NCBI RefSeq assembly: GCF_012027495.1
Contig: NZ_SNUK01000004.1
Location: 1 to 64,000, forward strand
DNA from: Thermococcus sp. JdF3
GTDB taxonomy: Archaea; Methanobacteriota_B; Thermococci; Thermococcales; Thermococcaceae
DNA: 64,000 bases
Direction: 5' to 3'
Below, piece after piece: positions 8,531 through 17,544 of the stretch (positions are counted from its first letter, which is position 1; each line of letters begins with the position of its first letter). The translations under genes were made by a program, and so were the position numbers. The notes beneath the pieces were generated by a model. That model saw only the letters and a program-made list of their open reading frames with translations. It made no database searches and had not been told where the DNA came from.

Positions 8531-9633
8531 ACGTCCACCTCCACAGATAGGTACGCCAGGAAAGCCATGGCTGAGAGGAAGAACGCGTCCACTCCTATGG
8601 GAACCATCAGGGTCATGAGGGTCACCGACAGGACCGCGGTTGGTCTTCTCCTCTCCGCGTCCGCGAGTGCCATCCCCAGGAAGGCCCCCTCAATCAGTCC
8701 AAGGAGCCCGAAATCGTAGGCGGGCTGGCCGAAAAGCGTGTACGTGTACCCGACGTCCCGCCCGAAGAGGGAGCCGACGTAGCCCTTGGGATCGGTTGAG
8801 AACAGTATTCCCCTCTTCCCCCAGGGCATCCCGAGGTGAAAGAGCCTTTCGTAAACCGTGTACGTTACACCGGGTCTGTAGAGAAGGGTCTCAAAGAATC
8901 CCAGGCTCCATCCGGGATACGTCTGAACGGTGGTGTGGTACCTTATCACAAACACCGCGAGGAGGGTTAGGAGCACTACCCCGATTATGATGTAGCGATT
9001 CCTCCCCCTGAGGTCTGCCTTTGGATTTCCCCGCTGCACCATCCGCAGGAAGTAGGCCAATGCCACTGCCAGTCCCACCGTCCGGAAGGTCGAGACCGCC
9101 GCTATCGCCTCCCCCAGGAGGAACATCCTGAAGTCCGGCTTCAGGGACAGCACCACGACCGTGAAGTAACCCGCTGCAAGGTAGAACAGCCTGAAAACGG
9201 AGTACCTTGCCTCCGGTCTGAGGAGGGGCACGGCCCCCGCGGCTATGGGTATCATGAAGAGCACGAGCACGACGGATGTCAGGATGATCCGGAGCTCTCT
9301 GCGGGCGTTCTCGGGGTTATTCTCAACGCTTCGTGCTTCGTAGTATATAATCACCTCCGTGGCCCCGATTATGGCCAGTGCCAGGATGAGGCCCCACCAT
9401 CCGAGGAGGGACAGAACAACAACCATCACCGCCAGGTAAAGCTTGGTCTTGTAACCATCTCCCAGCTTTCCGCTCAGGCGATACGAAACCACGATGACCC
9501 CGATAAACGTCAGTGCGTATGCCAGGGGTGCCGCCCCAGGCCCGGGCAGGAGGTCTGAGTACACGGTTTTTGAAATCAGGGCCGTGATGAGGTAAAGAAT
9601 GGCCGACGCCCAGAAGACGGTGCTGAGCCTCAT
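8512..9633 (-). CDS. Polytopic membrane protein, possible glycan polymerase
   Basis: A 373-residue protein with about ten hydrophobic segments and no clear family that I recognise. The layout, with a long outer loop before the last helices (GKRGILFSTDPKGYVGSLFG), resembles Wzy/O-antigen polymerases. The upstream neighbour has a similar plan, so the two may be distant paralogues. The start is ATG 9633: it overlaps the upstream stop by ATGA, and the open frame before it is only the shadow of that gene. Function is inferred from shape and context. Confidence 0.6.
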   Translation of the reverse strand: MRLSTVFWASAILYLITALISKTVYSDLLPGPGAAPLAYALTFIGVIVVSYRLSGKLGDGYKTKLYLAVMVVVLSLLGWWGLILALAIIGATEVIIYYEARSVENNPENARRELRIILTSVVLVLFMIPIAAGAVPLLRPEARYSVFRLFYLAAGYFTVVVLSLKPDFRMFLLGEAIAAVSTFRTVGLAVALAYFLRMVQRGNPKADLRGRNRYIIIGVVLLTLLAVFVIRYHTTVQTYPGWSLGFFETLLYRPGVTYTVYERLFHLGMPWGKRGILFSTDPKGYVGSLFGRDVGYTYTLFGQPAYDFGLLGLIEGAFLGMALADAERRRPTAVLSVTLMTLMVPIGVDAFFLSAMAFLAYLSVEVDVWKRSH

Positions 9634-10634
9634 GACCCGATCCCACCGGGTTCCCTCTTGGCGCTCCTCCACCCTGTGATGATTATGTATGCCCCGAGGC
9701 CGAAGAGCAGGTACACCGGGAGGTCGAGTATCCCGGTCTCGACGCCGACAATACCGTAGGCCAGGGTTGAATAGTAGAGGGTCATCGTAACCGGATGAAC
9801 TGCCCTTCCAATCATCCCGTAGTAAACGCCGAGCAGAAACCCCTCGATAACGGCAAACACTCCAAAGTCCAGATACATGCCTCCTAGGAGGGTGGGGGTT
9901 ATGGTGACGCCCGTGTGCACGTAGAGGAACTTGGCCACAAGTCCTCTGGGCGAATATCCCCCTGCCAGGTACGATTTTATTCCAGACCACTGGAGGTAGC
10001 CGTGGTAGAGGCCGTTCCACCCTGCCCTCCACACTATTATATCCAGGACTGAAGTCGAACTCTGAATCCGGATCCACAGGCTTCCCAGTGTTTCGCCCCT
10101 GAGGAATGTTATCCCGATTCCAAGAATGGCGAGTGCTGCAACTGCGGCGATGATGTGCTGGAACCTGACCCTACCTGTTTCCTTCATCTTCTCGTAGTAC
10201 GCGGCGCCTAGGGCTATAACGCTGACGAGGACTGGGGTTCTGTAGGCGTAAAGCGCAACCGCAACTGGATACACTAGGGCGTATCTCCTTCCCCTCAGGA
10301 ACAGGTATACGCTGGAGGGCACGCCGAGGAAATAAGTCAATGCAGTGAGTCTGGGGTTGAGGCTGGTCCTCACAGAGGGGTGGAGTAGTGGAACGCTCCG
10401 AAGCATCAGAATCTGCAGCCCTATTATTGCTATCGAGATCCAGAACGCCCATACTATGTACCTCTCATCGATATCCAGTCCCCGGTCGTCCCATCCTATC
10501 TCTGCTCCCTTGTACATCCCGAGAATTATTGAAACTGCAAACGCCACGCCCATTGCCATCGTTTTCGGCTCTGCCAGGCCGAGGGATATGAATCCGATGA
10601 ACAGCAGGGGGATGAGGAGGGGCAGTCCTTTCAT
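9630..10634 (-). CDS. Polytopic membrane protein, possible glycan polymerase
   Basis: A 334-residue protein with about ten hydrophobic segments. It shares with the downstream gene a C-terminal loop of the form GGYSPRGLVAKF..GVTITPTLLGG followed by a helix reading DFGVFAVIEGFLLG (downstream: DFGLLGLIEGAFLG). It overlaps both neighbours by four bases, so translation is probably coupled. The Wzy-like assignment is an inference; no catalytic motif can be named. Confidence 0.6.
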   Translation of the reverse strand: MKGLPLLIPLLFIGFISLGLAEPKTMAMGVAFAVSIILGMYKGAEIGWDDRGLDIDERYIVWAFWISIAIIGLQILMLRSVPLLHPSVRTSLNPRLTALTYFLGVPSSVYLFLRGRRYALVYPVAVALYAYRTPVLVSVIALGAAYYEKMKETGRVRFQHIIAAVAALAILGIGITFLRGETLGSLWIRIQSSTSVLDIIVWRAGWNGLYHGYLQWSGIKSYLAGGYSPRGLVAKFLYVHTGVTITPTLLGGMYLDFGVFAVIEGFLLGVYYGMIGRAVHPVTMTLYYSTLAYGIVGVETGILDLPVYLLFGLGAYIIITGWRSAKREPGGIGS

Positions 10635-11296
10635 CCAGTCCTCACCTCAAGGAGCTTCAGGGGCAGGTTTCTTTCCTCCGAGTTCACGCTGAGTGTCCCG
10701 TAGAGGTACACCCTGTAGTCGCCAAGGGACTCCTTGAGAAACTCTATCGGCACCATGTTGGTACTTATAACCGCTCCGTTGCCGCTCACCTGGTTTATCG
10801 TGACGGAGCCGTATGAGAGGTAGTCGGCCCGGTACTTGAGCATCCCGAGCTGTATTGGGCTTATCTCTCCCTCTATGTAGATTATGCCACTGAACCTCTC
10901 GGAGTAGGCGTCAACGGTTATGTTATCGATTATGCCGTTCAGCTTCCCCAGCCTCGGGGGAAGCTCGTAGACGTAGACCTTTCCGCGGTAGTCCACCTTT
11001 ATGAGTCTGGCCCTGAGGTCTTCCTTCGTGGCACTCGGGCCCCCCACGCTCAGCACTTTTCCGTTGGATATTATGTTTATCGTAGATCCCTGAACGCTCA
11101 GAAGTGTTCCGGTAACGGTCTCTCCCTCAACGGTCTCCACGATTATCGTTACGTTGAATCCTCTGGTCAGGAGTCCAAAGGCATGGTTGGCGGCTTCGTA
11201 TATTTCGCCGCCCTGATAGTGCTGTGTGTAGTGGTTGAGGGCCAATCCGAGAATCGCCACAGTCACAACAGCGGCCAAAACCTTCTCTCTGTCCAT
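10631..11296 (-). CDS. Membrane-anchored protein of unknown function
   Basis: A 221-residue protein with one N-terminal hydrophobic helix (residues about 6-20), then a soluble part rich in beta strands with short repeats such as VEGETVTGTLLSVQGSTINIISNG. It is probably displayed outside the cell. I do not recognise the family. It is the first gene of the four-gene membrane operon, with the promoter at 11343-11352, and may assist surface-glycan assembly. Confidence 0.65.
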   Translation of the reverse strand: MDREKVLAAVVTVAILGLALNHYTQHYQGGEIYEAANHAFGLLTRGFNVTIIVETVEGETVTGTLLSVQGSTINIISNGKVLSVGGPSATKEDLRARLIKVDYRGKVYVYELPPRLGKLNGIIDNITVDAYSERFSGIIYIEGEISPIQLGMLKYRADYLSYGSVTINQVSGNGAVISTNMVPIEFLKESLGDYRVYLYGTLSVNSEERNLPLKLLEVRTG

Positions 11297-11342
11297 ACGT
11301 TCTCACCACGCTATCCGCTAGATTCATGTGCTGCTCTGCCCG

Positions 11343-11352
11343 GTTTTATATG
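11343..11352 (-). promoter_or_regulatory. TATA box of the four-gene membrane operon
   Basis: Read on the minus strand this is CATATAAAAC, a good TATA element. It predicts transcription starting about 20-25 bases before ATG 11296. The 283-base gap to the protease gene holds promoters in both directions and nothing else that I recognise. Confidence 0.6.
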
Positions 11353-11521
11353 TTTTGGTGAATTTCACATCCCTCATTGGTGCGGTATTCTCCAAATCAC
11401 ATGGTATAGTGTTATTTCATGGCGATTGGCGCGATACGATACGGTCTTCGATGTCCATAACTAGCCACCACGGGTATTACATGTGTGACTAAGCCTGTTA
11501 GATCACTCCAAAGAACGAAAT

Positions 11522-11531
11522 CTTTATATCT
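11522..11531 (+). promoter_or_regulatory. TATA box of the protease gene
   Basis: CTTTATATCT is followed after about 40 bases by the ribosome binding site GGAGGTG (11568-11574) and ATG 11580. Confidence 0.65.
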
Positions 11532-11579
11532 ATGCGACCTTTACAGTATGGATGACCATTACAACATGGAGGTGTCAGG

Positions 11580-14500
11580 ATGAATCGGAAGGCCTTGAGT
11601 CTTTTGATTGTTGTAGTGATGCTACTCTCTGCAATTCCAGCGGCGTTATCAGTGCCGGCAGTGGCGGCGACACCGGTGCAGCAGGGCGAGAGTCCCCAGC
11701 AGGTCACGGCAGAGGCCCCCAGCAATTTCATACCCGGGGAGGTACTTCAGAAGGAAATTCAAAAGGTTCTGGAGGGTAGCGGGAAGACGGTGCGCCTTAT
11801 AGTGGCGCCAGACAGGGACCATGAAATTGAGGTTTACAACACCCTCAAGAAACTCGGACGCATCGACCCCATTAGCAAACCTGAGTTCCAGTTCATAGTT
11901 GTTGAAATGCCGGCTTCGAACGTTGAAAAGCTCGCCGAGATACCCGGAATTCTGCACGTCTGGAAGGACGAGATGGTGAAGCTCCAGGAGCCCGTTGCTC
12001 CGGAGGTTGGAATGGGCGATGTCAGGCCCACAATTCAGGATCCCAAGCTCCCTGACATGTTCATGAGCGTCTTCAAGATCCACGCCTATGACACCTGGAT
12101 CAACCACGGTGTTCTCGGTGACAACGTCACCGTGGCCGTTCTTGACACCGGAATTGACGTTGGCCACCCCTTCCTCCAGGTCACCCTTGACGGAAGGCCG
12201 AAGATAATCGACATATACGACGCAAGTGACGAGGGACTTGTTGAGATCTACTACTCCACCAACACCACCTCTGGAGGTTACATAGCCGTCGATAAGAATG
12301 TCACCCTGTTCTGGGGAGCCTACGCCCCTTACTACGGCCATGATGCATATTACACAAACTACACCATGGGGACATACTACGTTGGAAACATCACCGGTGA
12401 CGACTACTACATAGGCCTTCTCCCGGAGAGGTACTTCGACTTTAACAATCTATCTGGAAACGCTCCTCCGGATTATTATGGAGTTTCCCCCTACATATTT
12501 GGAAACCTCAGCGACGTCTATCCGGTCCTCATAGTGAACCAGAGCGGAAACTTCGTCGCGTACATCGACTTCAACCTTGACAACAACTTCACCGATGACC
12601 AGCCTATGGGAGTGTTCGATCTCACCCACGACTACGTCACGGTCAATTCCACCAAGGTGAACATTGCCTTCCAGGGCTTCTATGGCGACTTCGCGTACTT
12701 TATGTGGGACGCCCACGGACACGGAACCCACGTCAGCGGTACCGTTGCCGGGGTTCCCCTGCCCAATGATCCGGTCTTCAATGGTACATTCACTGGACTC
12801 CCCGCGTATGGAGTTGCCCCCAATGCCCAGCTCATGGAGGTCAAGGTTCTTCCGGGTGAGTTCGGATTCGGTGCCACTAGCTGGATAATAAGCGGAATGA
12901 TATACGCTGCCAGTAATGGTGCGGACGTCATAAGCATGTCCCTCGGCGGCGGAGGCGAGATAAACGACGGTATAGAGAGCCCGGAGAACTTCTACGTTAA
13001 CTTACTCACCAACAAGTACGGTGTCACCTTCGCCATAGCCGCAGGAAACGAGGGCCCGACCACCAACACCGTCCACTCTCCGGGTGACAGCGACCTTGCC
13101 ATAACCGTCGGCAACTACGTGGACAACGAGAGGGAATCCTTCTGGTACGGGGTTGATATGGGCATAATCTCCGGTCCGGCTATGAGTTCCAGTAGGGGTC
13201 CGAGGGATGACGGTATGCTCGACCCCGACGTCATGGCTCCAGGTACCGACATATTCTCCAGCCTCCCGATGTGGTACACCGCCCTCTACGGCAACCCGTA
13301 CAGGTACTATGGGATATGGAGCGGTACCTCGATGGCCACCCCGCACGTCAGCGGTGCCGTTGCCCTGATGGTCAGTTACGCCAAGCAGCACAACATCACC
13401 TACAACCCGATCATGCTGAAGCGCGTTCTTGAGCTCAGCGCCAAGCCCGTTAACGGGACCCTCATCGACCAGGGCTTCGGCCTCATACAGGTGGACAAGG
13501 CCATCGAGGAGCTTGAGAATCTCAGCCAGGAGCCGACCACCTACATTTTCGCCGGAACCACCTACACCGGCTTTAAGAACCCGATCGGTGTCCCGACAAT
13601 CCCGATATCACTAGCTTACGTTGACTCCAACGGCTACTTCCAGAACGTGTTCGGCTTCCCGTACCTCTATCGGGGAGTCTACATAAGGAACGAGTACCCG
13701 GGAAGCGTCCCGATATACTTCTACCCGATGGACTACGTTCAGGACTATGGCCTCAACTACACCGCCTCGGAGAAGGTGTACAAGATAAGCACCAACGTTG
13801 ACTGGATAATACCCAATACCACAGAGGTTGTTGCGGGCAACGTTACCTTTGGACGGTTCTCCATCAACATTGACTACTCCAAGCTCCAGAAGAGCGGAAC
13901 CTACGTTGGACTCGTCTACATCGACGACCCCGACACCAGCTACATAGACGGTTACGTGGCTGTCACCGTCGACATTCCGGTGAACCCGAACGGTGAAAGC
14001 CATGCCAAGCTCTCCGACACCGAGAAGCCTGGTGAAGCCAAGCACTACTTTGTCAAGATCCCGCGTGGCACTAGGGAGCTCCGCGTCACCCTCCGCGTTC
14101 CTGCCGACGCAAACGGTACACCAATGGGCAGGACGACCCTCCTCATCGCCAGGCCGCTTGGTGAGGTCGTTGCTTCATACGTTCCGGGCTACTACTACGT
14201 CGGGGCCAACCCCGCGGGAAACGTCTACGAGTACACATGGGTTGTTCCTGACCCTGTTGAGGGGACCTGGGAGATAACGGCCTACTCTAGCATATTCGCC
14301 AAGTACTGGAGCGGCTACGACACCTCTCAGTACGAGATTGAGGTCAGCTTGTCTTCTGTATCTGTCACCCCGGAGATAGTCTACAGGGATGTTAAGGGGC
14401 CAATAAACACTACGGTTCAGGCGACGTTCACCAACGGATATACAACCTTCAACGCAAGTGTCACTGGATATGGTATGGGCAGACTTGATCTTGCCCCAGG

Positions 14501-15887
14501 ACAGATCAGAAATGTCAGCCAGGACGAATGGGATCTCGTGGGAGCATTGTACGTCGATCCAACCACATACTTCATCAGGTTTGGAATTACCCAGCCGGAA
14601 GACCCCACCGCTGACCTCGACCTGTACGTTTACTACTTCCCAACCCTAGAGGACCTCATCAACTTCACCAACTACGTCGAGTATACCGACCAGATAGGGC
14701 CGACCAGTGACGAGGTCTTCGAGCAGTTCATGCCAGAGCCCGGTTACTACCTCGTCAAGGTCTATGGCTGGGACACCGCCGGCTACGATCCGATACACTA
14801 CACCTTCTACTACCAGATGCTCAATGATACGGGCGACGTTTCGGTAGACTCGACACCTTTCGAATTTGCGCAGGGTGCTTCGATGAATGTCAACGCCGAA
14901 GTGTCGCTCCATGACAATGGAACATACCTCGGTGTGATCGGACTAACTAACATCGAGACCAATAACGTCCTTACGTATGTGCCCCTCGTGATGCAGGTGG
15001 GACAGCCGAGTATGACGATGATAGTCAGTGACAACGCCACACTTGGTAAGATGTCAGTACTCCAGATTAAGCTCATTGACCCGGTAACTGGGAAAGCTAT
15101 CCACTCCCCGACAAAGGTTGTCATTAACGGGAGGCCATACTATACTGACAACGGTTACGTAGTAATGTACTTTGTGCCGACGTCAACTGAGGAAACATTC
15201 GATGTCCAGGCTATCAATGAAATGTACATGGACATCGTAACGACCATCAAAGTTAAGGCCGCTGAGCCTTTCACAGAGACAGTTAAGTCCACTAAGGATA
15301 TCTCCTCCAGCATTGTGGAAGGAAACGCCACGATTATTAAAGAGCCTGAGGTAAAGGGTACAACCGTTACCTTAACAGTCAACGGAACCACAAATACTAC
15401 TTCAACGGTAATGGTAGTCCTGCCTAAGGGTGCTGAGGTTACACAGATAAACGTTGAACCAGAGGGACACCTTGTCGACTGGTGGACTGAGGACGGCGAG
15501 AAGGCGACTTACCTCTTCGTGAAGGTTAGATTTGCATCCCCCGTCACTGTATCAGTAAAGTACAGTATGCCTCCTAAGATCTCCATCCCGACCCTCAACT
15601 TCCTCGGCTACCGCTACTACCACATGTACCTCCAGCAGTTCAATGAGCTCTACCAGAAGGCCCTCGAGCTCGGTGTCGATAACGAGACCCTCCAGGAGGC
15701 CCTCAGCTACAATGAAACCGCCGCAGAGTACTACAAGACTGCAGAGGAAATTGCAGGCGGCAATCTGCTGATCAACCTCGGGGACATCAAGCTGCTCCTG
15801 CCGCTGAGACAGGCATATCTCCACGAGATGAAGGCAGTGAAGATACTCCAGAAGGCCGTTGAGGAGATTGAAAACTCCGAGGGCTGA
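11580..15887 (+). CDS. Pyrolysin-like subtilisin (S8) extracellular protease
   Basis: A secreted serine protease of 1435 residues that degrades proteins outside the cell, feeding peptide fermentation. A signal peptide (about 1-29, ending ALSVPAVAA) and a propeptide precede the S8 domain. The catalytic residues are Asp189 (AVLDTGIDVGHP), His381 (HGHGTHVSG) and Ser584 (GTSMATPHVSG), with oxyanion Asn490 (AAGNEGP). The roughly 190-residue gap between Asp and His is an insertion, as in Pyrococcus pyrolysin. Long beta-rich C-terminal domains and a final helical region follow. Bases 15301-15420 are clearly poorer in GC than the catalytic part, hinting at a mosaic tail. It is a single gene with its own promoter. 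Confidence 0.93.
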   Translation: MNRKALSLLIVVVMLLSAIPAALSVPAVAATPVQQGESPQQVTAEAPSNFIPGEVLQKEIQKVLEGSGKTVRLIVAPDRDHEIEVYNTLKKLGRIDPISKPEFQFIVVEMPASNVEKLAEIPGILHVWKDEMVKLQEPVAPEVGMGDVRPTIQDPKLPDMFMSVFKIHAYDTWINHGVLGDNVTVAVLDTGIDVGHPFLQVTLDGRPKIIDIYDASDEGLVEIYYSTNTTSGGYIAVDKNVTLFWGAYAPYYGHDAYYTNYTMGTYYVGNITGDDYYIGLLPERYFDFNNLSGNAPPDYYGVSPYIFGNLSDVYPVLIVNQSGNFVAYIDFNLDNNFTDDQPMGVFDLTHDYVTVNSTKVNIAFQGFYGDFAYFMWDAHGHGTHVSGTVAGVPLPNDPVFNGTFTGLPAYGVAPNAQLMEVKVLPGEFGFGATSWIISGMIYAASNGADVISMSLGGGGEINDGIESPENFYVNLLTNKYGVTFAIAAGNEGPTTNTVHSPGDSDLAITVGNYVDNERESFWYGVDMGIISGPAMSSSRGPRDDGMLDPDVMAPGTDIFSSLPMWYTALYGNPYRYYGIWSGTSMATPHVSGAVALMVSYAKQHNITYNPIMLKRVLELSAKPVNGTLIDQGFGLIQVDKAIEELENLSQEPTTYIFAGTTYTGFKNPIGVPTIPISLAYVDSNGYFQNVFGFPYLYRGVYIRNEYPGSVPIYFYPMDYVQDYGLNYTASEKVYKISTNVDWIIPNTTEVVAGNVTFGRFSINIDYSKLQKSGTYVGLVYIDDPDTSYIDGYVAVTVDIPVNPNGESHAKLSDTEKPGEAKHYFVKIPRGTRELRVTLRVPADANGTPMGRTTLLIARPLGEVVASYVPGYYYVGANPAGNVYEYTWVVPDPVEGTWEITAYSSIFAKYWSGYDTSQYEIEVSLSSVSVTPEIVYRDVKGPINTTVQATFTNGYTTFNASVTGYGMGRLDLAPGQIRNVSQDEWDLVGALYVDPTTYFIRFGITQPEDPTADLDLYVYYFPTLEDLINFTNYVEYTDQIGPTSDEVFEQFMPEPGYYLVKVYGWDTAGYDPIHYTFYYQMLNDTGDVSVDSTPFEFAQGASMNVNAEVSLHDNGTYLGVIGLTNIETNNVLTYVPLVMQVGQPSMTMIVSDNATLGKMSVLQIKLIDPVTGKAIHSPTKVVINGRPYYTDNGYVVMYFVPTSTEETFDVQAINEMYMDIVTTIKVKAAEPFTETVKSTKDISSSIVEGNATIIKEPEVKGTTVTLTVNGTTNTTSTVMVVLPKGAEVTQINVEPEGHLVDWWTEDGEKATYLFVKVRFASPVTVSVKYSMPPKISIPTLNFLGYRYYHMYLQQFNELYQKALELGVDNETLQEALSYNETAAEYYKTAEEIAGGNLLINLGDIKLLLPLRQAYLHEMKAVKILQKAVEEIENSEG

Positions 15888-15972
15888 TGCCCTCAACCTT
15901 CTTCCTTTCTCGATTTTTATCAGCTGCCCAACTCTTTTAAACCTGTCCGCGTTTCTCACTCCGGTGGCGCTC

Positions 15973-16272
15973 ATGATATACGTTAAAATATACCGGGTTC
16001 AGGGGGAGGTTCTCCTCGCGGCCTGCGATGAGGAGCTCCTCGGAAAGACCTTCAGGGAGGGCGACCTCAAGCTTGAAGTTAAGGAGCGGTTTTATAGGGG
16101 AGAACTGGTCGAGGAAGACGCCCTTGGGGCCCTGCTTCACGAAGCCACGATAGCCAATCTTACCGGCGAACGTTGTGTCTCCAAGGCAATAGAGCTTGGC
16201 TACGTTGATGAAGACAGGGTCCTCAGAATTCAGGGTGTTCCACACGCACAGATGGCCCGGCTCTTCCTCTGA
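15973..16272 (+). CDS. DUF424 family protein
   Basis: A 99-residue protein beginning MIYVKIYRVQGEVLLAACDE. It matches the archaeal DUF424 family, whose function is not known to me. ATG 15973 is chosen because GGTGG lies five bases before it and a TATA-like CTTTTAAACC is at about 15933; an open frame extends further upstream without support. NMD3 follows 45 bases downstream, so a link to translation is possible but unproven. Confidence 0.75.
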   Translation: MIYVKIYRVQGEVLLAACDEELLGKTFREGDLKLEVKERFYRGELVEEDALGALLHEATIANLTGERCVSKAIELGYVDEDRVLRIQGVPHAQMARLFL

Positions 16273-16317
16273 GCTACCTTTTTAAACCTCTCCCCGCACC
16301 AACCACCGGTGAGAGAG

Positions 16318-17484
16318 ATGAGCGAGAGGTTCTGCTACCGGTGCGGGATAAGCGAGAGCGAGGGGGGCCCGCTGATAGACGGACTCTGTCAGGTCTGCTT
16401 CAGAAAGGAGAACCCGGTTTTGCTGATTGAGAGGGAAATCAACACGGAACTCTGCCAGAACTGCGGGAGTTACAGGAAGAGGGGCGTCTGGGTTGATCCG
16501 GCGAGCTATGACCTTGAGGAGCTTATATTCGAGGTGGCCGAAAACGCCCTCCTGGAGGCCCTCGAGGATTCTTTCAGCGAGAAAATCGTGGAGTACGAGG
16601 TGGTCTCCCCGGAGGAGCTTGACGAAATTGACGAGCTTCCTGTTGGACGGGCCGCGGTGGCCTTTGAACCCGCTGACTTTCACCTTGAACACTTTCCGGC
16701 GATAGTGACCTACGGGGTCCGTGTAAAGGCCAGGATTCACGAGCTCCAGCGCGAGCTCCACGACGAGACCAGATACGTCACGGTCTATGTCCGCCAGACC
16801 GTCTGTCCGCGCTGTTCCAAGTTCCTCGGCGGCTACTTCGAGGCCATACTCCAGGTCCGTGCCGAGGGCAGGCCGCTGACTGAGGAGGAACGGAAGGCCA
16901 TAGGAAAGCTCGTCGAGGAGAAGGTGGACGAGATAATGCGCAGGGACAGGATGGGCTTCATCCAGGACACCATAGAGAAGGAGGAGGGCATGGACTTCTA
17001 CATGGGCTCGACTTCAAGTGCCAGGAAACTCGCTCAGGCGATAAAGGAGCGTTTTGGGGGGACGATAAGTGAGGCCTACGAGCTGGTCGGCGTTGACAGA
17101 CAGACCAGCAGAGAGGTTCACCGCGCGAGCGTGAGCATCCGGATTCCAAAGTTCCAGAGGGGCGATCTGGTGACGGACAGACGCGGTAACGTTTACACCG
17201 TGGAGAACGTGGACGGGAAGGGTATGACACTCACCAACTTGGTCACCCGTGAGACGGAGCGCCGCGACTGGAAGACCGTGAAGCGAGAGGGCATAGAAGC
17301 GGTGGAGGGCGAAAGAAAGGAAGCCATGGTAACCAGTATAACTCCGACCGAGGTCCAGCTAATGGACATGGAGACGTATGAAACCTATGAACTGGAGAAG
17401 CCGCGCATGGAGCTCAGGGAGGGTGAAGTCTATCGCATGGTGGAGGTCGGGGGCAGGAAGTACTTCCTCGGCAGAAAGGAATGA
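16318..17484 (+). CDS. nmd3: NMD3-related ribosome biogenesis protein
   Basis: An archaeal homologue of eukaryotic NMD3, the large-subunit export adaptor; the archaeal role is presumably in ribosome assembly. The 388 residues begin with CYRC and CQVC, followed by CQNC and, near residue 160, CPRC: two zinc-binding units typical of the family. The C-terminal part is beta-rich. ATG 16318 is chosen over GTG 16309, since GGTGA (16309-16313) is then a correctly spaced ribosome binding site. Confidence 0.9.
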   Translation: MSERFCYRCGISESEGGPLIDGLCQVCFRKENPVLLIEREINTELCQNCGSYRKRGVWVDPASYDLEELIFEVAENALLEALEDSFSEKIVEYEVVSPEELDEIDELPVGRAAVAFEPADFHLEHFPAIVTYGVRVKARIHELQRELHDETRYVTVYVRQTVCPRCSKFLGGYFEAILQVRAEGRPLTEEERKAIGKLVEEKVDEIMRRDRMGFIQDTIEKEEGMDFYMGSTSSARKLAQAIKERFGGTISEAYELVGVDRQTSREVHRASVSIRIPKFQRGDLVTDRRGNVYTVENVDGKGMTLTNLVTRETERRDWKTVKREGIEAVEGERKEAMVTSITPTEVQLMDMETYETYELEKPRMELREGEVYRMVEVGGRKYFLGRKE

Positions 17485-17510
17485 CCCGGTTCTGTCCCGC
17501 CAATCTTTTT

Positions 17511-17527
17511 AACCTTAGGTTTTGAAC
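17511..17527 (+). promoter_or_regulatory. SurR-type site below the TATA box of the CoA-disulfide reductase
   Basis: The sequence is AAC-CTTAG-GTT-TTG-AAC, a complete match (nine of nine fixed bases, on the minus strand) to the extended SurR consensus GTTn3AACn5GTT. It overlaps the 3' end of the TATA element CTTTTTAAC and runs toward the start site. That position should block transcription when reduced SurR is bound and release it when sulfur oxidises SurR. Confidence 0.75.
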
Positions 17528-17544
17528 CTCTTCTGGTGATGCTC

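Noticed and set aside
9634-10077. Upstream extension of the membrane gene at 8512
   Set aside because: The extra 148 codons overlap the preceding gene fully, and their translation is not membrane-like. ATG 9633 with an ATGA junction is better.
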